Both the position numbers and the translations under genes were made by a program. 64,000 nt of DNA from Saccharothrix obliqua (GTDB taxonomy: Bacteria > Actinomycetota > Actinomycetes > Mycobacteriales > Pseudonocardiaceae). The notes under the pieces were generated by a model, which was given only the letters and a program-made list of their open reading frames with translations, was not told the DNA's origin and searched no databases. The stretch spans positions 1 through 64,000 of the forward strand of contig NZ_JAHXGQ010000011.1 of NCBI RefSeq assembly GCF_019375475.1, read 5' to 3'. This document shows, one piece after another, positions 18,856 through 27,866 of this stretch (its first letter is position 1; each line of letters starts with the position of its first letter).

Positions 18856-19587
18856 TCAGCCGAGCTGCGGGATGCGGGCCTGGTACTTGCGCAGCAGGTC
18901 GGCGTTGGCGGCGTCGCCCCCCTCGACGTTCGCGCTGCGCCACAACGGCAGGTCCACGCCCGCTTCGGTGGCCTTGTCCAGCACACGCACCAGCAGCAGG
19001 TTCCACAGGAACGCGGTGGCCACGGTGGACACGGCCGCCGTGACCGGGTTGTCGGCCGGGTAGGTGGCGTCACCGGGCGGCACGAGGTTGTCCAGCACCA
19101 CGGTGGCGTTCTCGGCGAGCGTGGTGCCCGCACGGCGCGGTGCGGCGGCACTGGCGGCCAACGACGTCACGGCGACCACGGGGCAACCCGCGTTCGCCGC
19201 CTGCACGGCCAGCTCCACCGGGTACGGGTTGACACCCGACGTGGAGAACACGAACAGCACGTCGTGCGCGGCCAACCCGGTGTCGCGCAGCACCTCGGCC
19301 GCCAGGCCGGAGCGGCGCTCGGCGGCGGTGCTGCTGACGCCGCCGTGCATGGGCAGCAGCTCCGGGTGGTAGACGGGCCGCACGCACGCCAGGCCGCCCG
19401 CCCGGTAGAACGTCTCGGCCACGGCGGCCAGCGAGTGGCCCGCGCCGGCGGCCAGCACCGTCCCGTCCGCCCGAACGGTGGCCAGCACGAGTTCGGCCAC
19501 GTCGTCCAGGGCGGCGGCGTTCTGCCGCTCCACCCGGGCCAGGTGGTCGCGCACGACGTCGCCGTAGTCGGAGCCGGTCTCGGTCAT
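18856..19587 (-). CDS. SIS-domain sugar-phosphate-binding protein (UPF0309-like)
   Basis: A 243-residue cytosolic protein with a sugar isomerase (SIS) fold: GAGHSLAAVAETFYRAGGL near the N-terminus, VFSTSGVNPYPVELAVQAA as the phosphosugar loop, and VVAVTSLAAS. The closing block PPGDATYPADNPVTAAVSTV matches the UPF0309 family. It probably binds or isomerises an amino-sugar phosphate. It diverges from a DeoR-type regulator, a pairing typical for phosphosugar catabolism; the exact reaction is unknown. Confidence 0.82.
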   Translation of the reverse strand: MTETGSDYGDVVRDHLARVERQNAAALDDVAELVLATVRADGTVLAAGAGHSLAAVAETFYRAGGLACVRPVYHPELLPMHGGVSSTAAERRSGLAAEVLRDTGLAAHDVLFVFSTSGVNPYPVELAVQAANAGCPVVAVTSLAASAAAPRRAGTTLAENATVVLDNLVPPGDATYPADNPVTAAVSTVATAFLWNLLLVRVLDKATEAGVDLPLWRSANVEGGDAANADLLRKYQARIPQLG

Positions 19588-19669
19588 GCGGTCTGCCCTC
19601 CGTGGTCCACACCAAAGTAAGTGATCGCAAGGTCTACCGGATCATCCGCCCGGCCGCCAGCAGCTGTTT

Positions 19670-19694
19670 GACGATCGAACGCGCATCGTGTTCG
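19670..19694. promoter_or_regulatory. Inverted repeat at the DeoR start
   Basis: CGAAC-N9-GTTCG (19676-19694) overlaps ACGAT-N9-ATCGT in the intergenic region just before the regulator ATG at 19696; a likely DeoR operator shared with the divergent SIS gene. Confidence 0.45.
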
Positions 19695-19695
19695 C

Positions 19696-20460
19696 ATGAA
19701 CACCGTGGATGTCGCGAAGCGGCACGAGTTGATCCTCCAGAGCCTGCGGCAAGGACGACGCGTAGGCGTCGGTGTGCTCGCCCGGCTCGTTGGAGCGTCG
19801 GAGATGACCGTGCGGCGTGATCTCGGCGCCTTGGAGCGCGACGGGCTGCTACGGCGCGTACGCGGCGCGGCGGTCGGGCTGCTGACCGGTGAGGAGACAC
19901 CGCACGCGGCGCGGTCCCGGCAACGGCTGGAGGCCAAGCGCCGCATCGGCGCGGCCGTCGCGGGGCTGCTCGACGACGGCGAGGCGGTCGTGCTCGACAG
20001 CGGCACCACCACCCTCGAGGTGGCACGGCGGCTCGTCGACCGGCGGCTGACCGTGTTGCCGTTGTCCCTGCACAGCGCGGACGTGCTGCGTGGTGCCGAG
20101 CACATCCGCCTGGTGCTGCCCGGCGGCGACATCCGGCCCGGCGAACTCGCGTTCAGCGGCCCGCTGACCGAGCACGCGTTCCGCATCATGCGGTTCGACA
20201 CGCTCGTGCTGGCGAGTTGCGGCTTCAGCACGCGTGACGGCAGTTACGCGCACGATCTCGCCGAGGCGGCCGTGAAGCGTGCCGCCGTCGACGCGTCCGC
20301 ACGGGTCGTTCTCGCCGTGGACAGCTCCAAGTTCGGTCGCACCGCGTTCGGGCGCGTGTGCGCGGCACAGGAGGTCGACGTGGTGGTCACCGATGCGAAC
20401 GCGCCGGAGGAGGAGGTCGCGCGGTTGCGGGAGACGGGCGTGGACGTACGTCTCGTCTGA
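19696..20460 (+). CDS. DeoR/GlpR family transcriptional regulator
   Basis: A 254-residue repressor. The winged HTH is VGVLARLVGASEMTVRRDL followed by GALERDGLLRRVRGAA; the C-terminal DeoRC sensor shows VLDSGTTTLEVARRL and VLAVDSSKFGR, which in this family senses a phosphorylated sugar. Divergent from the SIS gene with 108 bp between them. Probably controls that gene in response to its phosphosugar. Confidence 0.88.
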   Translation: MNTVDVAKRHELILQSLRQGRRVGVGVLARLVGASEMTVRRDLGALERDGLLRRVRGAAVGLLTGEETPHAARSRQRLEAKRRIGAAVAGLLDDGEAVVLDSGTTTLEVARRLVDRRLTVLPLSLHSADVLRGAEHIRLVLPGGDIRPGELAFSGPLTEHAFRIMRFDTLVLASCGFSTRDGSYAHDLAEAAVKRAAVDASARVVLAVDSSKFGRTAFGRVCAAQEVDVVVTDANAPEEEVARLRETGVDVRLV

Positions 20461-20461
20461 C

Positions 20462-21049
20462 TCAGTGCGACGGCGGTTCGTAGCAGGAACCCTCACGGGT
20501 CGTGCCGTTCACCGCGATCAGCAGCTGACCCGGCGTGTCCTCCAGACCGGGGTGCAGGTGCCCGAACACGCAGCCCGTCCCCTGCGGGTTCTCCATGGTC
20601 AGCACGAACACCACGCCAGGCGTGCTCATACCGGTCAACCACACCTCTGGCCGGCCGGCGGTCGTGAACACCGCCTTGGTGGCCTGTGGACTGAAGTCCC
20701 CCTTGTCGCACAGGTTTTGCAGACCCGGTCGGACCTGTCCCGCCACCTCCGCCGCGGCGGCGCGGACGTCCGGCCGCAACTCCTTGCGCACCCGCCACGA
20801 CCGGTTGTCCACGTGGTTGGGCGGCATGTCGGCCGGTGCCCGGCTGCCGGACACGGGCGGGTCGGCCGGCGGCATCGGCTCGGGGATCTCCACCCGGACC
20901 TGGCACGCGCCGTTCGGCGGCACGGAGGTCGGTGCCGGGACCGTGGTCACCACCGGCGCGTTCGTGGACATCCCGTCCGAAGCGGTGCTCACGTGCTGCC
21001 CGCAGCCTGCCAGTGCCAGCAGCAGAAGAACCGGCGCGATACGTGACAT
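20462..21049 (-). CDS. Putative lipoprotein
   Basis: A 195-residue protein with a type II signal peptide (MSRIAPVLLLLALAGC), so Cys16 should be lipidated and the rest anchored outside the membrane. The mature part begins with a Thr/Pro linker, then a compact region with paired Cys (NGACQVRVE, LQNLCDKGD, GTGCVFGH, GSCYEPP) that may form disulfides. No known domain recognised. Ends 2 bp from the convergent DeoR gene. Confidence 0.7.
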   Translation of the reverse strand: MSRIAPVLLLLALAGCGQHVSTASDGMSTNAPVVTTVPAPTSVPPNGACQVRVEIPEPMPPADPPVSGSRAPADMPPNHVDNRSWRVRKELRPDVRAAAAEVAGQVRPGLQNLCDKGDFSPQATKAVFTTAGRPEVWLTGMSTPGVVFVLTMENPQGTGCVFGHLHPGLEDTPGQLLIAVNGTTREGSCYEPPSH

Positions 21050-21090
21050 GGCGTCGACTCTCGCACAGCCGCATCACGGTCGAAGCCGGT

Positions 21091-21651
21091 TCAGGGCAAG
21101 TCTTCCGGGCGGTCGACGTCCCTACCCACCGCCACGTCCTCACACGGCACCGACGTCGCGCCGTGCGCCTGTAGGTAGTCCCGTGCGCCCGTGTCGCCAG
21201 TAGCCGAAGCGGACGCACCCACCCAGTGCTCGCGCCCGATGAGCACCGGGTGGCCCGGTTCGCCGTTGTAGGACGCACGTGCCAATGCCGACGGCGACGC
21301 CAAACCCGCCACCCGACGGACCGCTTCGACCGTCACGCCCGGCGTGTCCACCGGTAGCACGACGACGGCGTCCACCGAGTCGTCCAACGCCGCGAGCCCC
21401 GCTCGTAGCGACGAACCCATGCCCGTGGCCCACTCCGCGTTGTCCACCAACACCGAGTCGTCCAACGCCGCCCGTGCCCGCACCTCGGCCGCACCCGCGC
21501 CCAACACCACGACCACGGGTGCGCAGCCCGCCGCACGCAGCACCGATCGCGCCGTCTCGACCCACAACGCGCCGCCGCGGGTCACCAGCGCCTTGGGTCC
21601 GCCGAACCGGCGTCCCGCTCCCGCGGCGAGCACCAGCCCGGCGACCGCCAT
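21091..21651 (-). CDS. MobA/MocA-like nucleotidyltransferase
   Basis: A 186-residue NTP-transferase fold enzyme. The nucleotide loop is LVLAAGAGRRFGGPKAL at the N-terminus; VVVLPVDTPGVT is the metal-binding strand, and GEPGHPVLIGREHW follows. Layout and length match molybdenum-cofactor cytidylyl/guanylyl transferases and related proteins. No other molybdopterin gene is nearby, so the substrate is open. Preceded at 4 bp by a tiny LuxR-type HTH gene. Confidence 0.82.
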   Translation of the reverse strand: MAVAGLVLAAGAGRRFGGPKALVTRGGALWVETARSVLRAAGCAPVVVVLGAGAAEVRARAALDDSVLVDNAEWATGMGSSLRAGLAALDDSVDAVVVLPVDTPGVTVEAVRRVAGLASPSALARASYNGEPGHPVLIGREHWVGASASATGDTGARDYLQAHGATSVPCEDVAVGRDVDRPEDLP

Positions 21652-21655
21652 GCCG

Positions 21656-21853
21656 TCACACTAAGGCCCGGTGCCCCTTCAGCTCACCCCGGCTGGTGAC
21701 CGACAGCTTGCGGTACACCCTGGTCAGGTGCTGCTCCACGGTGCTCACGGTGATGTGCAGCCGCGTGGCGATCGCGCGGTTGCTGTGGCCACACGCGGCG
21801 AGGGTCGCGACCCTGCGCTCCGAGTAGGTCAACTCCGTCATATGCCGGAACAC
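21656..21853 (-). CDS. Stand-alone LuxR-type HTH protein
   Basis: A 65-residue (or 61 from the internal ATG at 21841) protein that is only a GerE/LuxR HTH: LTYSERRVATLAACGHSNRAIA followed by RLHITVSTVEQHLTRVYRKL. No sensor domain precedes it. It could be a true mini-regulator or the surviving tail of a larger LuxR protein. The 4-bp gap to the nucleotidyltransferase suggests co-transcription. Confidence 0.65.
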   Translation of the reverse strand: MFRHMTELTYSERRVATLAACGHSNRAIATRLHITVSTVEQHLTRVYRKLSVTSRGELKGHRALV

Positions 21854-21891
21854 GCGCCACGCCGGGGCAGTGGTTCAAACGCGAGCCGAAA

Positions 21892-22716
21892 TCACGTCCC
21901 AAGGTGTTCCAGCAGCAGCGCCGTCAACGCCTCCGGAGCCTGCTCGGGCACCCAGTGCGACACGTCCTCCAGCATCTCGAAGCGGTACGGGCCGCTCACC
22001 CACTTCTCCGTGGCGAACGCCGCCGTCGACCCGAACGCCACGTCCTCGGTGCTCCACACGTACAACGTCGGCACCGACACCTGCTCGATCCCGCCACCCG
22101 GACGCCCGGCTCGGTACCAGTTCAGCGCGGCGGTCAACGCGCCCGGCTCGGCCAGCCGTCGAAGGTACTCGTCGACCCGCGACGGCGGCACCTGCCACTC
22201 GAACATCTGCCGCAGCGCGGCCCCGTTGTCGGCGAGCATCCGCTTCTCGGTCGTACTGGACCGCCACTCGGTCATGTACGCCGAACGCATGTGCTGGTCC
22301 TCGTCGGTGCGCATGGCGTCGAACAACGCCCGCGGGTGCGGCGTCGACACCACCGCCAGCTTCCGCAACCGCTCCGGGTGCTCGTGCGCGGTCCACCACG
22401 CGACCGCGCCACCCCAGTCGTGCCCGACCAGGTCGAATCGCGACCAACCCAGCGCGTCGGCGACCGCCAGCACATCACCGACCAACGATTCCATGTCGTA
22501 CTCCAGCGCGCGCTCCGGCCGCACGCCCGGCGAATAGCCGCGCTGGTCGAACGCCACCGCCCGGAAACCGGCGCGCCCGAGCACCGCCACCTGGTGCTCC
22601 CACTCGACCGCCGCCTCCGGGAAGCCGTGCAGGAACAACACCGGCCTGCCGTCCTCCGGACCCGCCGCGATCGCGTCGAACACGCCTTCGGCCGTCTGCA
22701 CCCCGAACTGCTCCAT
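21892..22716 (-). CDS. Alpha/beta hydrolase, epoxide-hydrolase-like
   Basis: A 274-residue cytosolic hydrolase. HGFPEAAVEWEHQ carries the oxyanion motif HG-x-P, GHDWGGAVAWW is the nucleophile elbow with Asp (typical of epoxide hydrolases and haloalkane dehalogenases), and DVSHWVPEQAPEAL holds the catalytic His. Cap-domain residues lie between. ATG 22716 (MEQFGVQTAEG) is chosen; upstream extension is unconserved and would overlap the divergent gene. Substrate unknown. Confidence 0.83.
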   Translation of the reverse strand: MEQFGVQTAEGVFDAIAAGPEDGRPVLFLHGFPEAAVEWEHQVAVLGRAGFRAVAFDQRGYSPGVRPERALEYDMESLVGDVLAVADALGWSRFDLVGHDWGGAVAWWTAHEHPERLRKLAVVSTPHPRALFDAMRTDEDQHMRSAYMTEWRSSTTEKRMLADNGAALRQMFEWQVPPSRVDEYLRRLAEPGALTAALNWYRAGRPGGGIEQVSVPTLYVWSTEDVAFGSTAAFATEKWVSGPYRFEMLEDVSHWVPEQAPEALTALLLEHLGT

Positions 22717-22789
22717 GGCCGCATTATCGGTCCTTGTGATCCGAGTCCCACCGGGGACCAGAACAAGCCGTTGGGGCGAACATGGTGTC

Positions 22790-23473
22790 GTGGAACCCGC
22801 CATCGACGTCATCGCACCCATCGGCCAGGTCCGCGCGGTGGTGCTGGTCCTGCACGGTGGAAGCGCCGAGGGCCACCGCCCGGTGACCCGCTTTCGGCTG
22901 CCCTACCTGCGGATGGTCCCGTTCGCCCGGGACATCCACCGGCGCGGTGAAGGCGTTGCCGTGTGGTTGCTGCGTCACCGCTACAACGGCTGGAACGCGC
23001 CACACCTGCACGCGGTGGAGGACGCGCGGTGGGCGTTGGCGAAGATCCGCCGTAAACACCCCGATGTGCCCGTAGTCCTTGTCGGACATTCCATGGGCGG
23101 GCGCACCGCCCTGTACGTGGCCGATGACCCGCAAGTGGTCGCGGTGTGCTCGCTCGCGCCGTGGATCGAGGACGGCGATCCGCATGAGACCCTTACCGGC
23201 CGTGCGTTGCTCATCGCGCACGGCGACCGTGACCGTTCCACCGACCCCACGCGGTCCTACGAATACGCGGTGCGTGCGCGTGAGGTCACGGACCGCGTCG
23301 CGCGGTTCACCGTTCTCCGCGAAGGGCACTCGATGATGCTGCGCTTCGGCCGGTGGACGCGGCTGGTGACCGATTTCGTGTTGGGGGTGCTGGAGATCCG
23401 ACCGCTCGCGCCCTACCTCGCGAACGCCATGCGTGAACCCTCGCCGAAAGGGCTCGACGTGCCGTTGGGGTAG
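22790..23473 (+). CDS. Alpha/beta hydrolase
   Basis: A 227-residue hydrolase from GTG 22790. VLVLHGGSAEGHRP gives the oxyanion strand, VLVGHSMGGRTALYVAD the Ser nucleophile elbow, LLIAHGDRDRSTDP the acid region and LREGHSMMLRF the catalytic His. It resembles dienelactone-hydrolase-like or esterase proteins. It diverges from the epoxide-hydrolase-like gene with 73 bp between. Substrate unknown. The 268 bp after it contain no recognisable gene. Confidence 0.75.
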   Translation: MEPAIDVIAPIGQVRAVVLVLHGGSAEGHRPVTRFRLPYLRMVPFARDIHRRGEGVAVWLLRHRYNGWNAPHLHAVEDARWALAKIRRKHPDVPVVLVGHSMGGRTALYVADDPQVVAVCSLAPWIEDGDPHETLTGRALLIAHGDRDRSTDPTRSYEYAVRAREVTDRVARFTVLREGHSMMLRFGRWTRLVTDFVLGVLEIRPLAPYLANAMREPSPKGLDVPLG

Positions 23474-23741
23474 TTGAGCCGAATTGCGGTTCCGCCTGGG
23501 GATGCGCCAAAGCGGGGTTCCGGGTGGGCTATCCGGGTGTTCGCGAGTTCGCCATCAGGACGCAGTAAGCACTGCTACTGCTCCAAATGGCTCATCTCCT
23601 CCCTCGGACGGGTGCTGTTCTCACCACTTGGACCTCGTTCGTGGTCAGCTTTGGCGGATCCGTATCAGGAGACGTGGTGCTCCCTCCTCATCAATGAGCC
23701 GGGAGATGCCGGGGAGGTTGCGAGCGTGAGGAGGTCGCCGG

Positions 23742-24431
23742 ATGACGCAGGCATCCGTGTCGGTCGACGTCGGCATCGAGGTCGGCGCGGCCGGCGACCC
23801 GGGCGCCCCCGGTCCTGAGGTCCGGTTGGTCGCGGGCGGTGTGCCGACCCGGCCGACGTCCCGGTGGTTGGCCGAGGCCGAGTTGTCCGAGCTGGTCGAC
23901 GAGGCGCTCGCGGGCGAACCGCGTGCCGTCGAGCAGTTGTTGGCGCGCATCCAGCCGTTGGTGCTGCGGTACTGCCGTGCGCGCGTCGGTTCGCGTGAGC
24001 GCACCCTGGTGTCCGCGGAGGACATCGCGCAGGAGGTGTGCCTCGCCGTGGTGTCCGCGCTCGGCAAGTACCGCTACGAGCCGGGTTCCTTCCTGGCGTT
24101 CGTGTACGGCATCGCAGCGCACAAGGTGGCCGACGCGCGAAGACGTGCCGTGCGCAGCCGCTCCGAGGTGGTGCCGGAACTGCCGGACACGCCGACCCTG
24201 GAGGACGGGCCCGAGCAGCGCGCCATGAACGGCGAGATGATCGAGGCCATCACCCAGCTGCTGCGGCGGCTGCCCGACCGGCAGCGGGAAATCCTCGTGC
24301 TGCGGGTCGCCGTAGGGCTCTCGGCGGAGGAGACGGCGGCGGCCGTGGGCTCGACACCGGGGGCGGTGCGGGTCGCGCAGCACCGCGCGCTCGCCCGGAT
24401 GCGCGAGATGTTCGCCGCCGTGGCGGGCTGA
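23742..24431 (+). CDS. shbA: ShbA/SigD-type ECF sigma factor
   Basis: A 229-residue sigma-70 factor. After a 45-residue variable leader, region 2 reads VSAEDIAQEVCLAVVSALGKYRYE and FVYGIAAHKVADARRRAVR; region 4 reads LPDRQREILVLRVAVGLSAEETAAAVGSTPGAVRVAQHRALARM. AFVYGIAAHKVADA is characteristic of ShbA, which in Streptomyces drives the principal sigma gene, and of mycobacterial SigD. GAGGAGG precedes the ATG. An 18-bp gap to a PfkB kinase suggests co-transcription. No anti-sigma is adjacent. Confidence 0.83.
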   Translation: MTQASVSVDVGIEVGAAGDPGAPGPEVRLVAGGVPTRPTSRWLAEAELSELVDEALAGEPRAVEQLLARIQPLVLRYCRARVGSRERTLVSAEDIAQEVCLAVVSALGKYRYEPGSFLAFVYGIAAHKVADARRRAVRSRSEVVPELPDTPTLEDGPEQRAMNGEMIEAITQLLRRLPDRQREILVLRVAVGLSAEETAAAVGSTPGAVRVAQHRALARMREMFAAVAG

Positions 24432-24449
24432 TCCTGGCATCGTAGGAGG

Positions 24450-25493
24450 ATGACGACCGCCGACGAGCCCGCGTTCGACGTGTTGTTGTCCGGCACCGTG
24501 TTCCTGGACATCATCTTCACCGGCCTGCCCCGCCCGCCCGCACCGGGCACCGAGGTGTGGGCCGAGGGTCTGGGGTCCTGTCCGGGTGGCATCGCCAACC
24601 TGGCCGTCGCGTTGAGCAGGCTCCAACTCCGCACGGCGCTGTCCGCCGCGTTCGGCGAGGACGCCTACGGCGACTTCTGCTGGGAAGTCCTGTCCGAGCA
24701 GGAAGGCGTCGACCTCACCTACTGCCGCCGGTTCTACGGCTGGCACTCGCCGGTCACCGTGTCGATGGCGATGGACCGTGACCGCTCCATGGTCACCCAC
24801 GGGCACCGTCCGCCCGTGTCGGCCGACGAGATGCTCACGCCGCCGCCGCGCACCCGCGCGTGCTTCGTGCACATACAGCCCGAGGAGGAGCAGTGGGTGC
24901 GTGCGGCGAAGGCCGACGGCGCATTGCTGTTCGCCGACGTGGGTTGGGACCGCACGGGCGTGTGGGCTCCGGAGATGCTGCGGCGCATGGACGGGTATGA
25001 CGTGTTCCTGCCCAACGACGTGGAAGCGATGCGCTACACGCGTTGTGATTCCGCGGAGCGCGCCGCGGTCGCGTTGGCCGAACACGTGCCGGTCGTCGTC
25101 GTCACGCGCGGCGGCGGGGGAGCGGTGGCCGTCGACGCGGCCACGGGGGAGACCGTGCAGGTGGCGGGGTTGAACGTGGCGCCGCTGGACTCCACCGGCG
25201 CGGGGGACGTGTTCGGCGCGGGGTTCGTGCTGGGGACGTTGGCCGGGTGGCCGCTGGCGCACCGGGTCCGGTTCGCGAACCTGTGCGCGGCGCTGTCCGT
25301 GCAGCACTTCGGCGGATCGCTGTCCGCGCCGGGCTGGACCGACATCGCGACCTGGTGGCGCACCGTGAGCCGGCGCGCGGAGGACGACCCGGAGCTGCGC
25401 GGGTACGGGTTCCTGGAGGACGTGCTGCCGGAGCACACCGGGGTGGAGGTGCGGCGGGCGAGCGCGACGATCCGCCTGAGAGCCTCCCGATAA
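24450..25493 (+). CDS. PfkB family carbohydrate kinase
   Basis: A 347-residue ribokinase-fold kinase. The substrate-side GG motif is LGSCPGGIANLAVALSRL and the catalytic signature is LDSTGAGDVFGAGFVLG, with Asp as general base. Length is slightly above average because of a C-terminal extension. It would phosphorylate a sugar or nucleoside in the cytosol; the substrate cannot be named. Lies 18 bp after the sigma gene. Confidence 0.85.
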   Translation: MTTADEPAFDVLLSGTVFLDIIFTGLPRPPAPGTEVWAEGLGSCPGGIANLAVALSRLQLRTALSAAFGEDAYGDFCWEVLSEQEGVDLTYCRRFYGWHSPVTVSMAMDRDRSMVTHGHRPPVSADEMLTPPPRTRACFVHIQPEEEQWVRAAKADGALLFADVGWDRTGVWAPEMLRRMDGYDVFLPNDVEAMRYTRCDSAERAAVALAEHVPVVVVTRGGGGAVAVDAATGETVQVAGLNVAPLDSTGAGDVFGAGFVLGTLAGWPLAHRVRFANLCAALSVQHFGGSLSAPGWTDIATWWRTVSRRAEDDPELRGYGFLEDVLPEHTGVEVRRASATIRLRASR

Positions 25494-25519
25494 CCACCCG
25501 ATAGTGATCTTGCCCACCA

Positions 25520-25535
25520 TCGAACCCCTGTTCGA
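25520..25535. promoter_or_regulatory. SOS (LexA) box
   Basis: TCGAACCCCTGTTCGA is a perfect palindrome and an exact match to the mycobacterial-type LexA consensus TCGAAC-N4-GTTCGA. It lies 27 bp after the kinase stop and 180 bp before the class A PBP start. Confidence 0.6.
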
Positions 25536-25555
25536 AAATAAACCCCGACCCGCCC

Positions 25556-25576
25556 ACCCCCCTCCCCCGAGGGGGT
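25556..25576 (+). terminator. Weak hairpin after the kinase gene
   Basis: ACCCCCCT pairs with AGGGGGT (7 bp) around a 6-nt loop, followed by TTT. Confidence 0.35.
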
Positions 25577-25714
25577 TTGCCGACCGGCCGGACGGGGCAG
25601 GAGTAATTTCGGGTTCACGAGCAACCTGAGGCGGTCGTCAGACGACTTACTGATCAGGGGCGTCTCCCGTTCGGGTGGCGGTAGGGCTCGGCAAGGATCG
25701 GAAGGGGTTGTTCG

Positions 25715-27829
25715 GTGTTCGCCGCGCGTGCGACCGGTTTGGTGAAGTTGGTGGGGTTGTGCCTCATGGCGGGAGTGCTGCTGGCCGCCGTGATGTTCCC
25801 CGTCGTGGGTGGTCTCGGCCTGGCGTCGAACCGGGCGGCCGACACCGTCGACCAGACCTCGGGTGAGTTGACCAAGGCGGAGCTGCCGCTGGTCACCACG
25901 GTGCTCGACATGCACGGCGCGCCCATCGCGTACATGTACGACCAGTACCGGATCCCCGTGCCGTCGTCGGGTATCTCGGACACGATGAAGGCCGCGATCA
26001 TCGCGATCGAGGACAAGCGGTTCTTCGAGCACAAGGGCGTCGACTGGCAGGGCATCGCCCGTGCGGCGGCGAAGGCGGGCGTGGACGGCGGCGCGTCGCA
26101 GGGCGCGTCGACGCTGACCCAGCAGTACGTGAAGAACTACCTGGCGTTCGTGGTGGGCAAGGGCGAGCAGGAGGCGTACGAGAAGGCCACCGAGGCGACG
26201 ATCGGGCGCAAGATCAGCGAGGCCCGCATCGCGACCCAGCTCGAACAGCGGATGTCCAAGGACGAGATCCTCACCGGCTACCTGAACATCGTGCCGTTCG
26301 GCAACGGCACGTTCGGCGTCGGCGCGGCGGCGAAGACGTACTTCGACACCACGCCCGACAAGCTGACCGTGCCGCAGGCCGCGATGCTGGCGGGTCTGGT
26401 GAACGAGCCGAGCCGGCTCAACCCGGGCGCGGCGGTGGAGCCCGCGATCAAGCGGCGCAACACCGTGATCGACAAGATGCGGGAGAACGGGGCGTTCGGG
26501 TCCGACCCGAAGGTGGCCGAGGAGAAGGCCGCCGAGTACAAGGCGGCGGACATCGGCGTGGTGCCCGACCTCCGGCTGCTGCCCAACAGCTGCGTGGGCG
26601 CGGGCGACGGCCCCGTGTACGGCTTCTTCTGCCGGTACCTGATCGACTACCTGGAGAAGGCCGGCATCCCGTTCGAGCAGTTGAAGCGCGGCGGCTACAC
26701 CGTCCACACCACGCTGGACCCGGTGGCGACGCGTGCCGCCAAGGACGCCGCCGAGAGCCAGGTGCCGAAGACCCAGCCGGGCGTGGCGAACGCGATGGCC
26801 GTCGTGCAGCCGGGCGAGGACAAGCACCGGGTGCGGGCGCTGGCGGCGAACCGCGACTTCGGCAACGACGCCGACGCCGGCCAGAGCGCGTACTCCATCC
26901 CGGCCGAGGTCACGAGGTTCGGCGCGGGGTCGATCTACAAGGTGTTCACCGCGGCGGCGGCCATGGAGAAGGGCGTGGCGGGCATCGACCGGATGGTCGA
27001 CGTGCCCGCGACCTACACGTCGAAGGCGTACAAGAACGGCGACAAGCCCTACACGGTGAAGAACGCCGGCACGTACAAGGACAAGATCACCCTGACCGAG
27101 GCGCTGGCGACCTCGCCGAACACGTCGTTCATCATCCTGGAGGAGCAGGCCGGGCTGAACAACGTGGTCGACATGGCCTACCGGCTCGGCCTGCGCGAGT
27201 CGATGCAGGGCGTGAACAGCGCCGGAGACCCGTTGAAGGCGGACGGTTCGAACGGTCCCAGCCAGGGTGACCAGTACAAGCGCGACAACAGCGGTTCGTT
27301 CACCCTCGGCGCGGGCCCGACCAGCGTGCTCGAACTGTCGAACGTGGCGGCGACGATCATGAGCGGCGGCCGGTGGTGCCCGCCGACCCCGGTGGAGAAG
27401 CTGGTCGACCGCAACGGCAAGCAGGTGCAGCTGAAGGAGACGGCCTGCGACCAGGCCGTCGAGCCGGACCTGGCGAACGCCCTGGCGAACGGCATGAGCG
27501 CCGACGTGAAGCCGGGCGGCACCGCGGCCGGGGCGGCCCGTGACTGGTCCCGTCCCATGATCGGCAAGACGGGCACCACGGAGAACCACTGGTCCGTGGC
27601 CTTCATGGGCGCCACCCCCCAGTACGCGGGCGCGGTGATGACCTTCACCGACGGCGTGGCCCCGCAGGTGATCTGCAACAGCTCCCCGCCCCGCCTGTGC
27701 GGCACCAACGACGCAGCCGGCGTCTTCGGCGGTCAGGTAGCCGCGCCCACGTGGTTCAACGCGATGCGAGTCATCCACGAACCCTTGGAAACCAAGCCCC
27801 TACCTCCGGTAAACCCGAAGTACCGCTAG
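25715..27829 (+). CDS. Class A penicillin-binding protein (transglycosylase/transpeptidase)
   Basis: A 704-residue membrane-anchored bifunctional murein synthase. One membrane helix (LVGLCLMAGVLLAAVMF) is followed by a GT51 domain with the catalytic Glu in AIEDKRFFEHKGVD (about residue 99) and GASTLTQQYVKN. The transpeptidase has SIYK at residue 406, SPNTSF, and KTGTTENHW starting at residue 618. It would polymerise and crosslink peptidoglycan on the outer face. No PASTA domain is present. A perfect hairpin follows the stop, and a SOS-box palindrome lies 180 bp upstream, which might link it to DNA damage. Confidence 0.9.
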   Translation: MFAARATGLVKLVGLCLMAGVLLAAVMFPVVGGLGLASNRAADTVDQTSGELTKAELPLVTTVLDMHGAPIAYMYDQYRIPVPSSGISDTMKAAIIAIEDKRFFEHKGVDWQGIARAAAKAGVDGGASQGASTLTQQYVKNYLAFVVGKGEQEAYEKATEATIGRKISEARIATQLEQRMSKDEILTGYLNIVPFGNGTFGVGAAAKTYFDTTPDKLTVPQAAMLAGLVNEPSRLNPGAAVEPAIKRRNTVIDKMRENGAFGSDPKVAEEKAAEYKAADIGVVPDLRLLPNSCVGAGDGPVYGFFCRYLIDYLEKAGIPFEQLKRGGYTVHTTLDPVATRAAKDAAESQVPKTQPGVANAMAVVQPGEDKHRVRALAANRDFGNDADAGQSAYSIPAEVTRFGAGSIYKVFTAAAAMEKGVAGIDRMVDVPATYTSKAYKNGDKPYTVKNAGTYKDKITLTEALATSPNTSFIILEEQAGLNNVVDMAYRLGLRESMQGVNSAGDPLKADGSNGPSQGDQYKRDNSGSFTLGAGPTSVLELSNVAATIMSGGRWCPPTPVEKLVDRNGKQVQLKETACDQAVEPDLANALANGMSADVKPGGTAAGAARDWSRPMIGKTGTTENHWSVAFMGATPQYAGAVMTFTDGVAPQVICNSSPPRLCGTNDAAGVFGGQVAAPTWFNAMRVIHEPLETKPLPPVNPKYR

Positions 27830-27839
27830 CCCAGGGCCC

Positions 27840-27866
27840 GGCCGGCCGAGCCTCACTCGGCCGGCC
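27840..27866 (+). terminator. Terminator after the class A PBP
   Basis: GGCCGGCCGAG pairs perfectly with CTCGGCCGGCC around a 5-nt loop, 10 nt after the stop. Confidence 0.75.
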
